Assembly (NCBI GenBank): GCA_963837445.1
Contig: CAWINK010000001.1
Span: 1 to 64,000, forward strand
DNA length: 64,000 nt
Source: JACVRW01 sp963837445
GTDB taxonomy: Bacteria > Actinomycetota > Thermoleophilia > Solirubrobacterales > Thermoleophilaceae
Direction of reading: 5' to 3'
The stretch's first letter is position 1, and the number at the start of each line of letters is the position of its first letter. A model generated the notes under the pieces. That model worked only from the letters and a program-made list of their open reading frames with translations, was not told the origin of the DNA and did not search any database. This document shows, piece by piece, positions 17,789 through 25,880 of the stretch. The translations under genes and the position numbers were made by a program.

Positions 17789-18718
17789 TTAGATGAAGGC
17801 GGGGCCCCTGCTTACGAGGTTCGCGTAGAGCGCCTCCTGAATCTGGCCACGGACGCGCTCGGAGAGCTCCAGGACCAGCGCGCGGTCCTCGGCGGCCTCA
17901 GGCCCCAGGTGCGCGGTCTCGATCGGCTCGAGGAACTCGATGCGCCACTTCGACGGCAGCGGCACGATCCCGAGCGGGCCGAGCCAGGGAAAGGTCGGCG
18001 TGAGCGGGAAGAAGGGCGCACCGAGCATGCGGGCCAGCGGCGGGATGTCGCCGAGCTTCGGGTAGATCTCCTCGCTGCCCACCACCGCCACAGGCACGAT
18101 CGGCGCGCCGCTGCGCAGGGCGATCTCAACGAACCCGCCGCGGCCGAAGCGCTGGAGCCGATAGCGCTCCGAGAACGGCTTGCCCGTGCCCTTCACGCCC
18201 TCGGGGAAGACCGCCACCAGCTGGTCCTGCTCGAGCAGGCGCAGCGCGTTGAACGGCGACGCCACCACGCCGCCTACCTTGCGAATCCCCGCGGAGATCC
18301 ACGGCAGGTCGAACGCCCAGTCGAGCACGAGGAAGCGGGGATGGCGCGGCAGCGGGTGCTCGCGCAGCAGCGCGAGCGAGATCATCGTGGCGTCCCAGGG
18401 CAGGATGCCGGCGTGGTTGGAGGTGAGCAGGACGCGACCGTGCGCGGGCACGCGCTCGGCGCCCTCGACCTTCACCCTCCACCACGACTCGTACAGGAAC
18501 GCGAAGAAGGGCTCCACGAGCTCGGCGAACTCCTCGTCGAAGCCCCACTCGTCCTCGGAGTAGCCACCGTCCATGCGGTCGAGGATCCGCTCCACGGTTT
18601 CCCGAGCGTCGCGCGGGAGCGCCGTGGCGCCCTTGGCGATCGCCTCCGGCAGCTCGAGCCCGGAGTCGAGGCCGGCCCGCAGCCGGCGCATGAAGGAGAT
18701 CGCCGTGCCCTGGTTCAC
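17789..18718 (-). CDS. PlsC-type 1-acyl-glycerol-phosphate acyltransferase
   Basis: The 309-residue protein carries the acyltransferase motifs of the PlsC/LPLAT family: SNHAGILPWD near residue 100 (the NHX4D-like catalytic block), then FPEGVKG around residue 170, and IVPVAVVGSEE. About 90 N-terminal residues precede the catalytic part, longer than E. coli PlsC but common in actinobacterial LPLAT proteins. Its GTG at 18718 overlaps the stop of the upstream epimerase gene. With the AcrA1-like reductase and the coiled-coil protein nearby it may serve storage or membrane lipid synthesis; that link is inference. Confidence 0.88.
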   Translation of the reverse strand: MNQGTAISFMRRLRAGLDSGLELPEAIAKGATALPRDARETVERILDRMDGGYSEDEWGFDEEFAELVEPFFAFLYESWWRVKVEGAERVPAHGRVLLTSNHAGILPWDATMISLALLREHPLPRHPRFLVLDWAFDLPWISAGIRKVGGVVASPFNALRLLEQDQLVAVFPEGVKGTGKPFSERYRLQRFGRGGFVEIALRSGAPIVPVAVVGSEEIYPKLGDIPPLARMLGAPFFPLTPTFPWLGPLGIVPLPSKWRIEFLEPIETAHLGPEAAEDRALVLELSERVRGQIQEALYANLVSRGPAFI

Positions 18719-19674
18719 GCGGCCGCCCTCGTGCGTCCGGTCCAGCTCTCCACCGCGTCAACCGTGGAGTGCAGCGGCGTGTACCCGACCTCGCCGGTGA
18801 GCCTGCGCGTGTCCACCCCGCGCCCGTAGCGCAGCAGCCGCTGGAAGTCGTCGGACTGGGTGTCGAGGCCCAGCCGCTGGCCGGTGGCAGTGACCGCCCC
18901 GAACAGAGGAGCGGCTATCGGCAGCGCCCGCTTGCCCGCGAGCCGGATCATCCGGGCGAGCCCGATCGTGCCGGGGCCCGCCACGTTCACGGCGCCGCGC
19001 ACCGGGTTGCGCACCGCGGCGACGATGGCGTCGAGCGCGTCGTCGATGTGCACCAGCTGGATGCGCGGGTCGAAGCCCATGAACGTCGGGCAGACCGGCT
19101 GCGAGAGGTAGCGCGTGATCTGCGTGCGCATGCCTGGGCCGATCGCCGGCTGGTAGCGGAGCATCGTGCAGCCCACGCCCCCGTGCCTGCGCGCGTAGGT
19201 CTCGAAGTAGTTCTCGATCTCGGCGACGTCGCGCTGGAAGCGCGTCCGCAACGGGAACAGCCGCGCCATCTCCTCCTTGAAGAACTGCGGCGCCTGGGGT
19301 TCGGCGCCGTAGACGCCGGCCGACCCGCGCACGACGATCGTGCGGAGGGTGGGCACTCGCTCGCAGGCCGCGAGCAGCTGGAGCGTGCCGATCACGTTGA
19401 TGTCGTGCATCGCGAGCGGCGACATCCCCGCCCCGGGCTGACGGACGATCTGCTCGTGGACGATCGTGTCCACTCCGGTCGGCGGGATCAGCCGGCCGAT
19501 CTCCGGGTCGCGGATGTCGGCATCGATGAATTCGGTCTGCTCGAGCGGCAGCTTGGGCGGCCGCGTGTCGAGCCCCGCCACGTACTCCACGTCGGGATCG
19601 CGCTCGAGCTTGGCGGCGAGGAGGCTGCCCACGTGGCTGCCCACGCCGGTGATCAGCACCCGGCGGCCGGCCAC
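18715..19674 (-). CDS. NAD-dependent epimerase/dehydratase family protein (extended SDR)
   Basis: The 319-residue protein has the N-terminal nucleotide motif GVGSHVGSLLA and a typical DADIRDPE segment. The family catalytic Tyr-x-x-x-Lys is hard to find: GSAGVYG is present, but the usual YxxxK region reads RFQRDVAEIENYFETYAR. It may therefore bind a nucleotide sugar or lipid without standard epimerase chemistry. It overlaps the acyltransferase downstream by four bases and shares a base with the stop of the coiled-coil gene upstream, so all three are one operon. Similar pairs with PlsC-type genes are common in actinobacteria. Confidence 0.78.
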   Translation of the reverse strand: MAGRRVLITGVGSHVGSLLAAKLERDPDVEYVAGLDTRPPKLPLEQTEFIDADIRDPEIGRLIPPTGVDTIVHEQIVRQPGAGMSPLAMHDINVIGTLQLLAACERVPTLRTIVVRGSAGVYGAEPQAPQFFKEEMARLFPLRTRFQRDVAEIENYFETYARRHGGVGCTMLRYQPAIGPGMRTQITRYLSQPVCPTFMGFDPRIQLVHIDDALDAIVAAVRNPVRGAVNVAGPGTIGLARMIRLAGKRALPIAAPLFGAVTATGQRLGLDTQSDDFQRLLRYGRGVDTRRLTGEVGYTPLHSTVDAVESWTGRTRAAA

Positions 19675-20105
19675 TACGAGGCGCGCTTGGAGGAGGACCC
19701 GCCGCGCCCGCCCGAGCGCGGCTTCGCGCGCGCGCGCGGCTTCGCGCCCGCGCGCGTCTTGGTGGCGGTGGCGGCGCGCGTCTTGGTGGCGGCGCGCTTG
19801 GTGGCGGCGCGCTTGGCGGGCAGCCGCTCCTCGATCTTGTCGAGGCGGCGGCCGATCGCGCGCAGCTCCGCCTGCAGCTCCTTGATGTCGTCGGAGGTGG
19901 CCGGACGCCGCCCCTCGATCACGTCGGCCACGGAGCGCCGGCCGCGCGACAGGCGCTCCTCGGCACCCTTGCGAAGATCCTCGACAGACTCGACGAGGTC
20001 GTCGAGCGCGCCCTGAGCCGCCGAGCGGCTGCGCTCGGCTGAGCCCAGCGTGGCCTCGACCGTCTTCTCGACGGCGTCGCGGAGGTTTGTCGGGGACTTG
20101 GCCAT
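19674..20105 (-). CDS. Coiled-coil protein with basic Ala/Lys/Arg repeat tail
   Basis: The 143-residue protein has an N-terminal amphipathic helix-rich half (residues 1-95, with VEDLRKGAEERL and DIKELQAELRAIGRRLDKIEERL). The C-terminal 48 residues are low-complexity and basic, with repeats such as AATKRAATKTRAAT and KPRARAKPRSGGRGG. This organisation resembles phasins and the mycobacterial heparin-binding hemagglutinin/lipid-droplet proteins, or a histone-H1-like DNA binder. It is the first gene of the acyltransferase operon, which favours a lipid-surface role; this is inference. The underlying DNA is a run of short direct repeats, so length may vary among strains. Confidence 0.75.
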   Translation of the reverse strand: MAKSPTNLRDAVEKTVEATLGSAERSRSAAQGALDDLVESVEDLRKGAEERLSRGRRSVADVIEGRRPATSDDIKELQAELRAIGRRLDKIEERLPAKRAATKRAATKTRAATATKTRAGAKPRARAKPRSGGRGGSSSKRAS

Positions 20106-20324
20106 CGCGCCGTGAGGTTAGTGCCTTCGCTTACGGCAGCGGTGAGGAGGGTGGCATCGACAACTCGCCACTCGACCCCTGCTCGCCGGGGGTGTGGCCG
20201 CCCGACCCTCTATTCGGCGCTCAACCTCGACCACCCAAGCGCCCGACGGCGGGTGTGGTGAGTTGTGCATGTTCGCCGCACGCTGCCTCGGCGCCCGTTC
20301 GGCTCTCACTACTGTGCACCGCCC

Positions 20325-21035
20325 TTGACCCTCCAGCACGAAGTCCGCCCCAACCACCTCCGGCCCACCGCCGAGCTTGCGGAGCGGGTGCTGCTGCCGG
20401 GCGATCCGGGGCGTGCGCTCGCGGTTGCACAGGTGCTGCTCGACACGCCGCCGAAGATGTTCAACCACGCGCGTGGACTATGGGGGTACACCGGGACCGC
20501 CCCCGACGGTGAGCCGCTGACCGTGCAGGCCACCGGCATGGGCGGCCCGAGCGCCGCCATCGTCTGCGAGGAGCTGATCGCGCTCGGCGCCACCCGCCTC
20601 GTCCGGATCGGCACCTGCGGCGCGCTCGACCCCGAGCTCGAGCTGGGCACCCTGCTTGCCGCCGCGTCGGTCCTCCCGGCCGACGGCACGAGCGCGGCGC
20701 TCGGCGCCGACGCTCCGCTCGCGCCCGACCCCGAACTGCTCGAGCGGCTGGTGGCCGCCGGCGCGCGCCCGGCCACGATCGCCACCAGCGACCTCTTCTA
20801 CGACCCGCGCGACGGAGCCGCGGCCGGATGGATGGAGCAGGGGGCGATCGCCGTGGAGATGGAGGCGGCCACCATCCTGCAGATCGCCGCGCGCCACGGC
20901 GTGTCCGCTGCGTGCGTGCTCGGGGTCTCCGACGTGCCGTCGTCGAACGGCGCGCGCCGGATGGGCCCGGACGAGTTGGAGCAGCTCGGCGTGCGCGTGG
21001 GCGAGGCCGGCTACGCGGCGCTCAGGAGTCCGTGA
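20325..21035 (+). CDS. Hexameric-type nucleoside phosphorylase (uridine/purine)
   Basis: The protein is about 236 residues from the TTG at 20325. An ATG at 20265 would add an Arg-rich, unconserved extension. Motifs of the nucleoside phosphorylase I family are clear: LLPGDPGRA, GMGGPSAAIVCEEL (closer to uridine phosphorylase than to DeoD), VRIGTCGAL and IAVEMEAATI near the C-terminus. It is separate from the salvage operon at the left of the window and lies between two coiled-coil protein genes. Its last 14 bases overlap the convergent gene. Whether uridine or a purine nucleoside is preferred cannot be settled by eye. Confidence 0.85.
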   Translation: MTLQHEVRPNHLRPTAELAERVLLPGDPGRALAVAQVLLDTPPKMFNHARGLWGYTGTAPDGEPLTVQATGMGGPSAAIVCEELIALGATRLVRIGTCGALDPELELGTLLAAASVLPADGTSAALGADAPLAPDPELLERLVAAGARPATIATSDLFYDPRDGAAAGWMEQGAIAVEMEAATILQIAARHGVSAACVLGVSDVPSSNGARRMGPDELEQLGVRVGEAGYAALRSP

Positions 21036-21468
21036 CGGTGAGGCGCTCCTGCGCGCGCGGCATGGGCTCCTCGCCCGGAGCCACCAGCGCCGACAGTGCG
21101 GCGAGGTCGCGGCTCATCTCGTCGAGGCGGGCCTCGATCCTGGCGAGACGCTGGTCACCTGTCGCCCCCGCGGCGCCGGCCACCCGCTCGTCGAGGCGGT
21201 CGATCGCGTCCTCGATGCCTTCCAGACGCTGCGATACGGACCTGAGCCTGCGAGTAACACGTTCAATGTCGGCGGCCGAGGGTAGGTTGAGAGCACCCAT
21301 GGCAGCCTCTTGCGCTTGGACGGCCTTCTCACGTGCCTCGAAGGCGCGCGCGATCGCGGCGTTCACGACCGGATTCGAGATCAGCTCCTCGGCGATCTTG
21401 CCGAGCGCCTCCTCACCCTGCCGTGAGATGCGGTCGACGAAGCGCTCGTCGTGCTCGGGGGCCACCAT
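21022..21468 (-). CDS. Coiled-coil protein, phasin-like
   Basis: The protein is about 148 residues from the ATG at 21468; a GTG at 21525 is an alternative. It is almost entirely helical: EEALGKIAEELISNPVVNAAIARAFEAREKA (residues about 17-45) is a phasin-like amphipathic region. The stretch DIERVTRRLRSVSQRLEGIEDAIDRLDERV then gives a coiled coil similar to that of the 19674-20105 protein. It lacks that protein's basic tail. It overlaps the phosphorylase gene by 14 bases at the 3' ends. A granule or lipid-droplet surface role is possible; no enzymatic motif is seen. Confidence 0.7.
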   Translation of the reverse strand: MVAPEHDERFVDRISRQGEEALGKIAEELISNPVVNAAIARAFEAREKAVQAQEAAMGALNLPSAADIERVTRRLRSVSQRLEGIEDAIDRLDERVAGAAGATGDQRLARIEARLDEMSRDLAALSALVAPGEEPMPRAQERLTVTDS

Positions 21469-21525
21469 TGCGGCGCAGGGTACATCAACCCCCGTGACGG
21501 GATGCCGGCAGAGCCCCTCAAACAC

Positions 21526-21851
21526 GTACCCTAACCCTCGACTCGACCCTTATATACGTTTGAATCGCGCCTCCACAGGAACAATCGCCTCACCTGGACG
21601 ATGCATGAGGCATTCGAGGGGTGTCCAGTCCGCGGGAGGGCGGTATTGAAGTTATGGGCAGGGCCGGTCGATACAACGACGAGATCTCGCATACCCGCCC
21701 ACGGGCGGATCCCCCGTCCCAACCCCACGGTTCCCCGTTGCACAGCTCAAAGCCCTCAAGTAGCGTTCAGGCCGCAGCAGGTGGCGAAAATTCGCGCGCG
21801 CTGGTGCGCGGTCGTCTGCGGCGTCCCGAGGGAGGGCCTGGAAAAGCAAGG
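21526..21851. other. 326-base leader region of the wall hydrolase gene
   Basis: No protein gene is supported here. A TATATA-containing stretch at about 21550 could belong to a promoter. An imperfect two-tier hairpin lies at 21594-21628 (CTGGAC...GTCCAG outside, ATGC...GCAT inside). Because cell-wall hydrolase genes of actinobacteria often carry a c-di-AMP riboswitch, I looked for one and did not find its conserved blocks. Confidence 0.4.
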
Positions 21852-24305
21852 ATGAAGACGCGGGTTATCACCCTCCTGCTTGCAGCAGGCGTTCTTGCCG
21901 TGGCCGCTCTCACCGCGCTCAGCATGCCCGCGGCCGCGCAGACGCAGACGGTCTACGTCCGGCTCGCTGACGGCTCGATCGTGCCGGTGACGGTTGACGT
22001 GCCGCCCGGCTCGTCGCTCGACGACATCCAGCTGCCCGGCGTGCCGGTGCCCGCGCCGACCACGCCCACCACACCGACCACGCCCACCACGCCGAACGTT
22101 CCGAAGCCGCCCGAGACGGACAAGCCGGCGCCGGCTCCTGAGGACAACGGACCGAACTCCGACGGCGGCTCGCCGCAGGAGCGCTCGGACTCCGGACGCA
22201 AGGTGAAGCAGGGCAGCGACGGCACCCGCGAGCTCGTGGGCGAGGCTGAGGGTCGAGCCAAGGATGAGATCTCACGCGCGAAGCGTCGCGGCCGCCGCTC
22301 GCCGCTCCGCAACCCCGACGGCACGCCCACGGTGGGCAACCCCGGCCTCATCGACGCGCTGCCCGGTCCCTCCACCGCGACCGGGGTGCCCAACTTCATC
22401 ATCCGCAAGTTCCGCGTGCCGCCCTTCCTCCTGTCGATCTACCAGGCCGCCGGAATTGAGTACGGCGTCCGCTGGGAGGTCCTCGCGGCGATCAACGAGA
22501 TCGAGACGGACTACGGCCGCAACCTGAACGTGTCATCCGCCGGCGCCCTCGGCTGGATGCAGTTCATGCCCGCCACCTGGAAGGCATACGGCACCGACGC
22601 GAACAAGGACGGGCGCAAGGACCCGTTCAACCCGGTCGACGCGATCTTCTCCGCGGCCCGCTACCTCAAGGCCGCCAACTACGAGAACGACGTGCGCGCC
22701 GCGATCTGGGCCTACAACCACGCCGACTGGTACGTGGACTCGGTCCTCCTACGCGCGCGTCTGATTGCCGGCGTGCCCGCCGACCTGATCGGCTCGCTCA
22801 CCGGCCTGACCGAGGGACGCTTCCCCGTCTTCGCCCGCGCGCGTTACGCCGACGACCTCGCCGAGAAGCAGCTCCTCAAGCGCGTGCAGCGCGGTGAGAA
22901 CGCCGCAAATCTCGTCGAGTCGGACGACTCGCGCCGCAGCATCGACATCTTCTCCAAGAAGGGCGCCCCCGTCGTCGCAGTGAACGACGGAGTCATCAAG
23001 AGGATCGGCCGCAACAAGAAGCTCGGCCGCCACATCGTCCTCCAGGACGTGTACGGCAACCGGTACACATACGCCAACCTCGGCGAGACCTCGAAGTTCT
23101 ACCCGGTGCCGAAGAACACCGCAGACGATCCGAACCGCACGGCCCGCGCCGTTCATGCGAACGAGAGCGACCCGAAGCCCGACCAACCCGCATCGGCCGG
23201 CCGCCAGACCGACGCCTCGGACAAGAAGGCCGATCGCGACCGCGGCGGCCACGTGCCGGACGCCGCCACGCAGGCCTCCGCGCCCGTCAAGGAGCGCCTG
23301 TTCGCGCACCCGGACCTCCCGGGCGCCCGTGAAGCCGGCGGCCTCGAGCAGCAGCTGGACGCCCAGGCTCGCAAGAGCGGTAAGTACGAGACCTACAAGA
23401 ACTACTTCTCGCGCCCGTTTGGCGTGGATCCCTCGAAGGTCCGCCTCCGCCCGCTCAAGAAGGGCTCCCACGTGATCGGCGGCACAATCCTCGGCCGCAT
23501 CGGCCGCACGGACGCCAACACAGCCGCTCACCTCGACTTCTCGATCCGCCCCGCCGGCCGCGGCGCGCCGACCATCGACCCGAAGCCGATCCTCGACGGC
23601 TGGAAGCTGCTCGAGGCCACCGCGATCTACCGCGCCTCCGGCCGCAACGTCCTGTACGGCAAGGACAACGCCGGCGCCATGTCGATCGGCCAGATCATGC
23701 TGCTGCCGAAGCCGCTGCTCGAGAAGCGCGTTCTCTCCGACGAGCGCATTCAGATCTACGACTGCGGCCGTGACGACATCCGCTCGGGCCAGGTCGACCG
23801 CCGCGTGCTCGCCACGCTCGCCTACCTGGCCGAGTCAGGGCTGAAGCCCGGCGTGACCTCGCTCAAGTGCGGCCACGGCTTCTACACCTCCTCGGGCAAC
23901 GTCTCGCACCATTCCTCGGGCAACGCGGTGGACATCGCGTCCATCAACGGCATCCCCATCCTGGGCCACCAGGAGACCGGCGGGATCACCGAGCAGAGCG
24001 TGCGCCGGCTGATGCAGCTTCAGGGCACGATGGCTCCCGCCCAGATCATCTCGCTCCTCGAGATCGGCGGCGCCACCGTCTCGATGGCCGACCACAACGA
24101 CCACATCCACGTTGGCTTCCAGCCGATGTTCGGGGCCAACCGCAAGCTCGGCAGGCAGGCGCTCGCCGTGCTCGCGCCCGAGCAGTGGACGGACCTGATG
24201 TCGCGCCTGCGCGAGATCGAGAACCCGGTCGTGCCGAGCAAGCCGTCGAAGTACTCGCTGCCCGCCGAGGGCAAGCGCGCCAGCCAGGCCCACCAGGGCG
24301 AGTAG
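21852..24305 (+). CDS. Secreted multidomain cell-wall hydrolase (lytic transglycosylase, M23-like, M15-like)
   Basis: The 817-residue protein has a signal peptide (residues 1-29) and a Pro/Thr linker with TTP repeats. An MltB-type lytic transglycosylase domain around residues 180-330 contains NEIETDYGRN with the catalytic Glu and GALGWMQFMPATWKAYG. A split M23/LytM-like beta region follows (GAPVVAVNDGVIKRIG near residue 370; AHLDFSIRPAG near 560), with a long charged insertion; the usual HxxxD zinc residues are not obvious, so it may be non-catalytic. A C-terminal zinc-peptidase-like region has HHSSGNAVDIA and DHNDHIHVGF, like M15/D-Ala-D-Ala peptidases. It probably remodels peptidoglycan at the cell surface. 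The start is ATG with AAGCAAGG just upstream. Confidence 0.88.
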   Translation: MKTRVITLLLAAGVLAVAALTALSMPAAAQTQTVYVRLADGSIVPVTVDVPPGSSLDDIQLPGVPVPAPTTPTTPTTPTTPNVPKPPETDKPAPAPEDNGPNSDGGSPQERSDSGRKVKQGSDGTRELVGEAEGRAKDEISRAKRRGRRSPLRNPDGTPTVGNPGLIDALPGPSTATGVPNFIIRKFRVPPFLLSIYQAAGIEYGVRWEVLAAINEIETDYGRNLNVSSAGALGWMQFMPATWKAYGTDANKDGRKDPFNPVDAIFSAARYLKAANYENDVRAAIWAYNHADWYVDSVLLRARLIAGVPADLIGSLTGLTEGRFPVFARARYADDLAEKQLLKRVQRGENAANLVESDDSRRSIDIFSKKGAPVVAVNDGVIKRIGRNKKLGRHIVLQDVYGNRYTYANLGETSKFYPVPKNTADDPNRTARAVHANESDPKPDQPASAGRQTDASDKKADRDRGGHVPDAATQASAPVKERLFAHPDLPGAREAGGLEQQLDAQARKSGKYETYKNYFSRPFGVDPSKVRLRPLKKGSHVIGGTILGRIGRTDANTAAHLDFSIRPAGRGAPTIDPKPILDGWKLLEATAIYRASGRNVLYGKDNAGAMSIGQIMLLPKPLLEKRVLSDERIQIYDCGRDDIRSGQVDRRVLATLAYLAESGLKPGVTSLKCGHGFYTSSGNVSHHSSGNAVDIASINGIPILGHQETGGITEQSVRRLMQLQGTMAPAQIISLLEIGGATVSMADHNDHIHVGFQPMFGANRKLGRQALAVLAPEQWTDLMSRLREIENPVVPSKPSKYSLPAEGKRASQAHQGE

Positions 24306-24348
24306 GGCCACGGCCGCTTCCGGCGACCGCGAGGGCCCGTTCGGCTTC

Positions 24349-25128
24349 GTGCAGCTGGAGTTCGGCTTCCTGCTCGGCCCGCCCGACGGGCGCTACCTGG
24401 TCCGCCCCGCGGCCGACGCCCTCGTGGAGTCGGTGCTGGTGCTGTCCACGCTCGGCGCGCCACCGCGCGCGCGCCTCGGAGCGCGGAAGGCGCGCTCCGT
24501 CTCGTCCGCGGAACCCGAGCCAGTCCCCACATCCCGGGCCACGATCGTCTCGCCCACCAAACTCTCTTCGCCGTCCGACTGGCTCGGCCACCTGGACCGG
24601 GACGCAGAGGTCGAGAGCGCCCTTACCGTCCTCAACCGTGCCCTCCGCGCGCACCGCGCCGCCACGGCGGATCCGTACGTGGCGGAGGTCTCGCGCGAGC
24701 GCGCCGTCGTGGTGCGGATCGGTTACGGAAGCGGTGAGGAGGTAGCGGACGGGCGCTTCGGCGAGGCCGTCGAGCTGCCGCGCTTCACCGGCCGGCGCGT
24801 GAAGCGGTCGATGGAGGCGCCGGAGGAGCGCTTCGCCGCCCTCCTCGGCGGACGCGAGGAGATCCACCCCGCCGAGGAGCTCGTGCTGCGCGCCCGCGCC
24901 GACCTCAACGCGGGCCGGCCCGCCGAGGCGGCGCTGCAGTGTCGAGTGGCGATCGAGGCGCTGTTCGCGGCAGGCGGCTCCCACGATCTGGCCTCCCATC
25001 GTGAAGCCGTGACCGCCGCAGCCAACGCGGCGCTGAGCGGCGCGATGCCGGGCGAATACGCCGCGGCGCTCGAGGATGCCGTCACCGCGATGGAACGCGT
25101 CCTGAGGCGGCGGCGGCTGGGCGCCTAG
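24349..25128 (+). CDS. Conserved-looking protein of unknown function
   Basis: I do not recognise this 259-residue protein. The GTG at 24349 is the first in-frame start after the upstream gene's end. The N-terminus VQLEFGFLLGPPDGRYLVR is followed by two regions of mixed strand and helix. The C-terminal 80 residues are helix-rich and Ala-rich (EELVLRARADLNAGRPAEAALQCRVAIEALF), resembling a TPR-like or HEPN-like helical bundle. It has no signal peptide or membrane segment. Its TAG overlaps the sirtuin stop (CTAG). Third-position GC matches neighbours, supporting real coding. Confidence 0.7.
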   Translation: MQLEFGFLLGPPDGRYLVRPAADALVESVLVLSTLGAPPRARLGARKARSVSSAEPEPVPTSRATIVSPTKLSSPSDWLGHLDRDAEVESALTVLNRALRAHRAATADPYVAEVSRERAVVVRIGYGSGEEVADGRFGEAVELPRFTGRRVKRSMEAPEERFAALLGGREEIHPAEELVLRARADLNAGRPAEAALQCRVAIEALFAAGGSHDLASHREAVTAAANAALSGAMPGEYAAALEDAVTAMERVLRRRRLGA

Positions 25129-25880
25129 AGCGCGGCCAGCACTGCGCGCAGGTCGGTCACCACATCGCCGTCCAGCTTCACCTCTGCGTCGCCGTCGTAG
25201 GGCGTCCGGCCCTGCGTGACGAGCACGAGGCGGCCGCCGCCTCCGTGGGTGATGGCGGGCAGGCCGGCGACGGGGTAGACCTCGAGCGACGAGCCCACGC
25301 AGATCATCAGGTCGGCGTCCATCGCCAGCTGCTGGGCCTCCGCCAGCGCTCCCTCCGGCAGCAGCTCGCCGAACAGGACCACGTCGGGCTTCAGGGGCGC
25401 CACGCAGGCCTCGCACAGGGGCGCGCCCTCGCTCGACGCAAGCAGCTCCACCACCCGGTCGATCGAGACCTTGCCGCCGCACTGCATGCACACGCTCTGG
25501 TCGATCGACCCGTGCACCTCGATGAGGCGCTCGCTCCCGGCGAGCCGGTGCAGGCGGTCGATGTTCTGGGTGATCACCGCCCTCACGAGGCCGCGCCGCT
25601 CGAGCTCGGCGATGGCCAGGTGCGCCTCGTTCGGTTGCTTGTCTGTGAGCGAGGCGAAGCGCTCGCCGTAGAAGCTCCAGAAGCGGTCCGGGTCGCGCCG
25701 CCAGGCGTCGATGTGCGCGACCTCCATCGGATCCACCTTCTCCCACAGCCCCGTCCCGGGTGATCGGAAGTCCGGGATGCCGGACGGCACCGAGATGCCG
25801 GCGCCGGTCAGCACGACGGCGCGCTCGGCCTCACGCAGCAGGCCGGCGACCTGCTCCGCACCGGTGGATACGGCCTTCAC
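25125..25880 (-). CDS. cobB: Sir2-family NAD-dependent protein deacylase
   Basis: The 251-residue sirtuin has VLTGAGISVPSGIPDFRS near residue 22 (NAD-binding GAG and the DFRS loop), TQNIDRLHRLAG around residue 105, and the catalytic His in EVHGSI. A four-cysteine zinc site follows (CMQCGG and CEAC), then GSSLEVYPVAGLP. It removes acyl groups from lysines with NAD+. The GTG at 25880 overlaps the TGA of the enoyl-CoA hydratase gene. The setting with fatty-acid oxidation genes suggests control of protein acylation that arises from acyl-CoAs, which is inference. Confidence 0.93.
   Translation of the reverse strand: MKAVSTGAEQVAGLLREAERAVVLTGAGISVPSGIPDFRSPGTGLWEKVDPMEVAHIDAWRRDPDRFWSFYGERFASLTDKQPNEAHLAIAELERRGLVRAVITQNIDRLHRLAGSERLIEVHGSIDQSVCMQCGGKVSIDRVVELLASSEGAPLCEACVAPLKPDVVLFGELLPEGALAEAQQLAMDADLMICVGSSLEVYPVAGLPAITHGGGGRLVLVTQGRTPYDGDAEVKLDGDVVTDLRAVLAAL

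Noticed and set aside
21526..21851. Possible c-di-AMP (ydaO-type) riboswitch before the wall hydrolase gene
   Set aside because: The conserved blocks of that riboswitch are not recognisable; only an imperfect hairpin is present.
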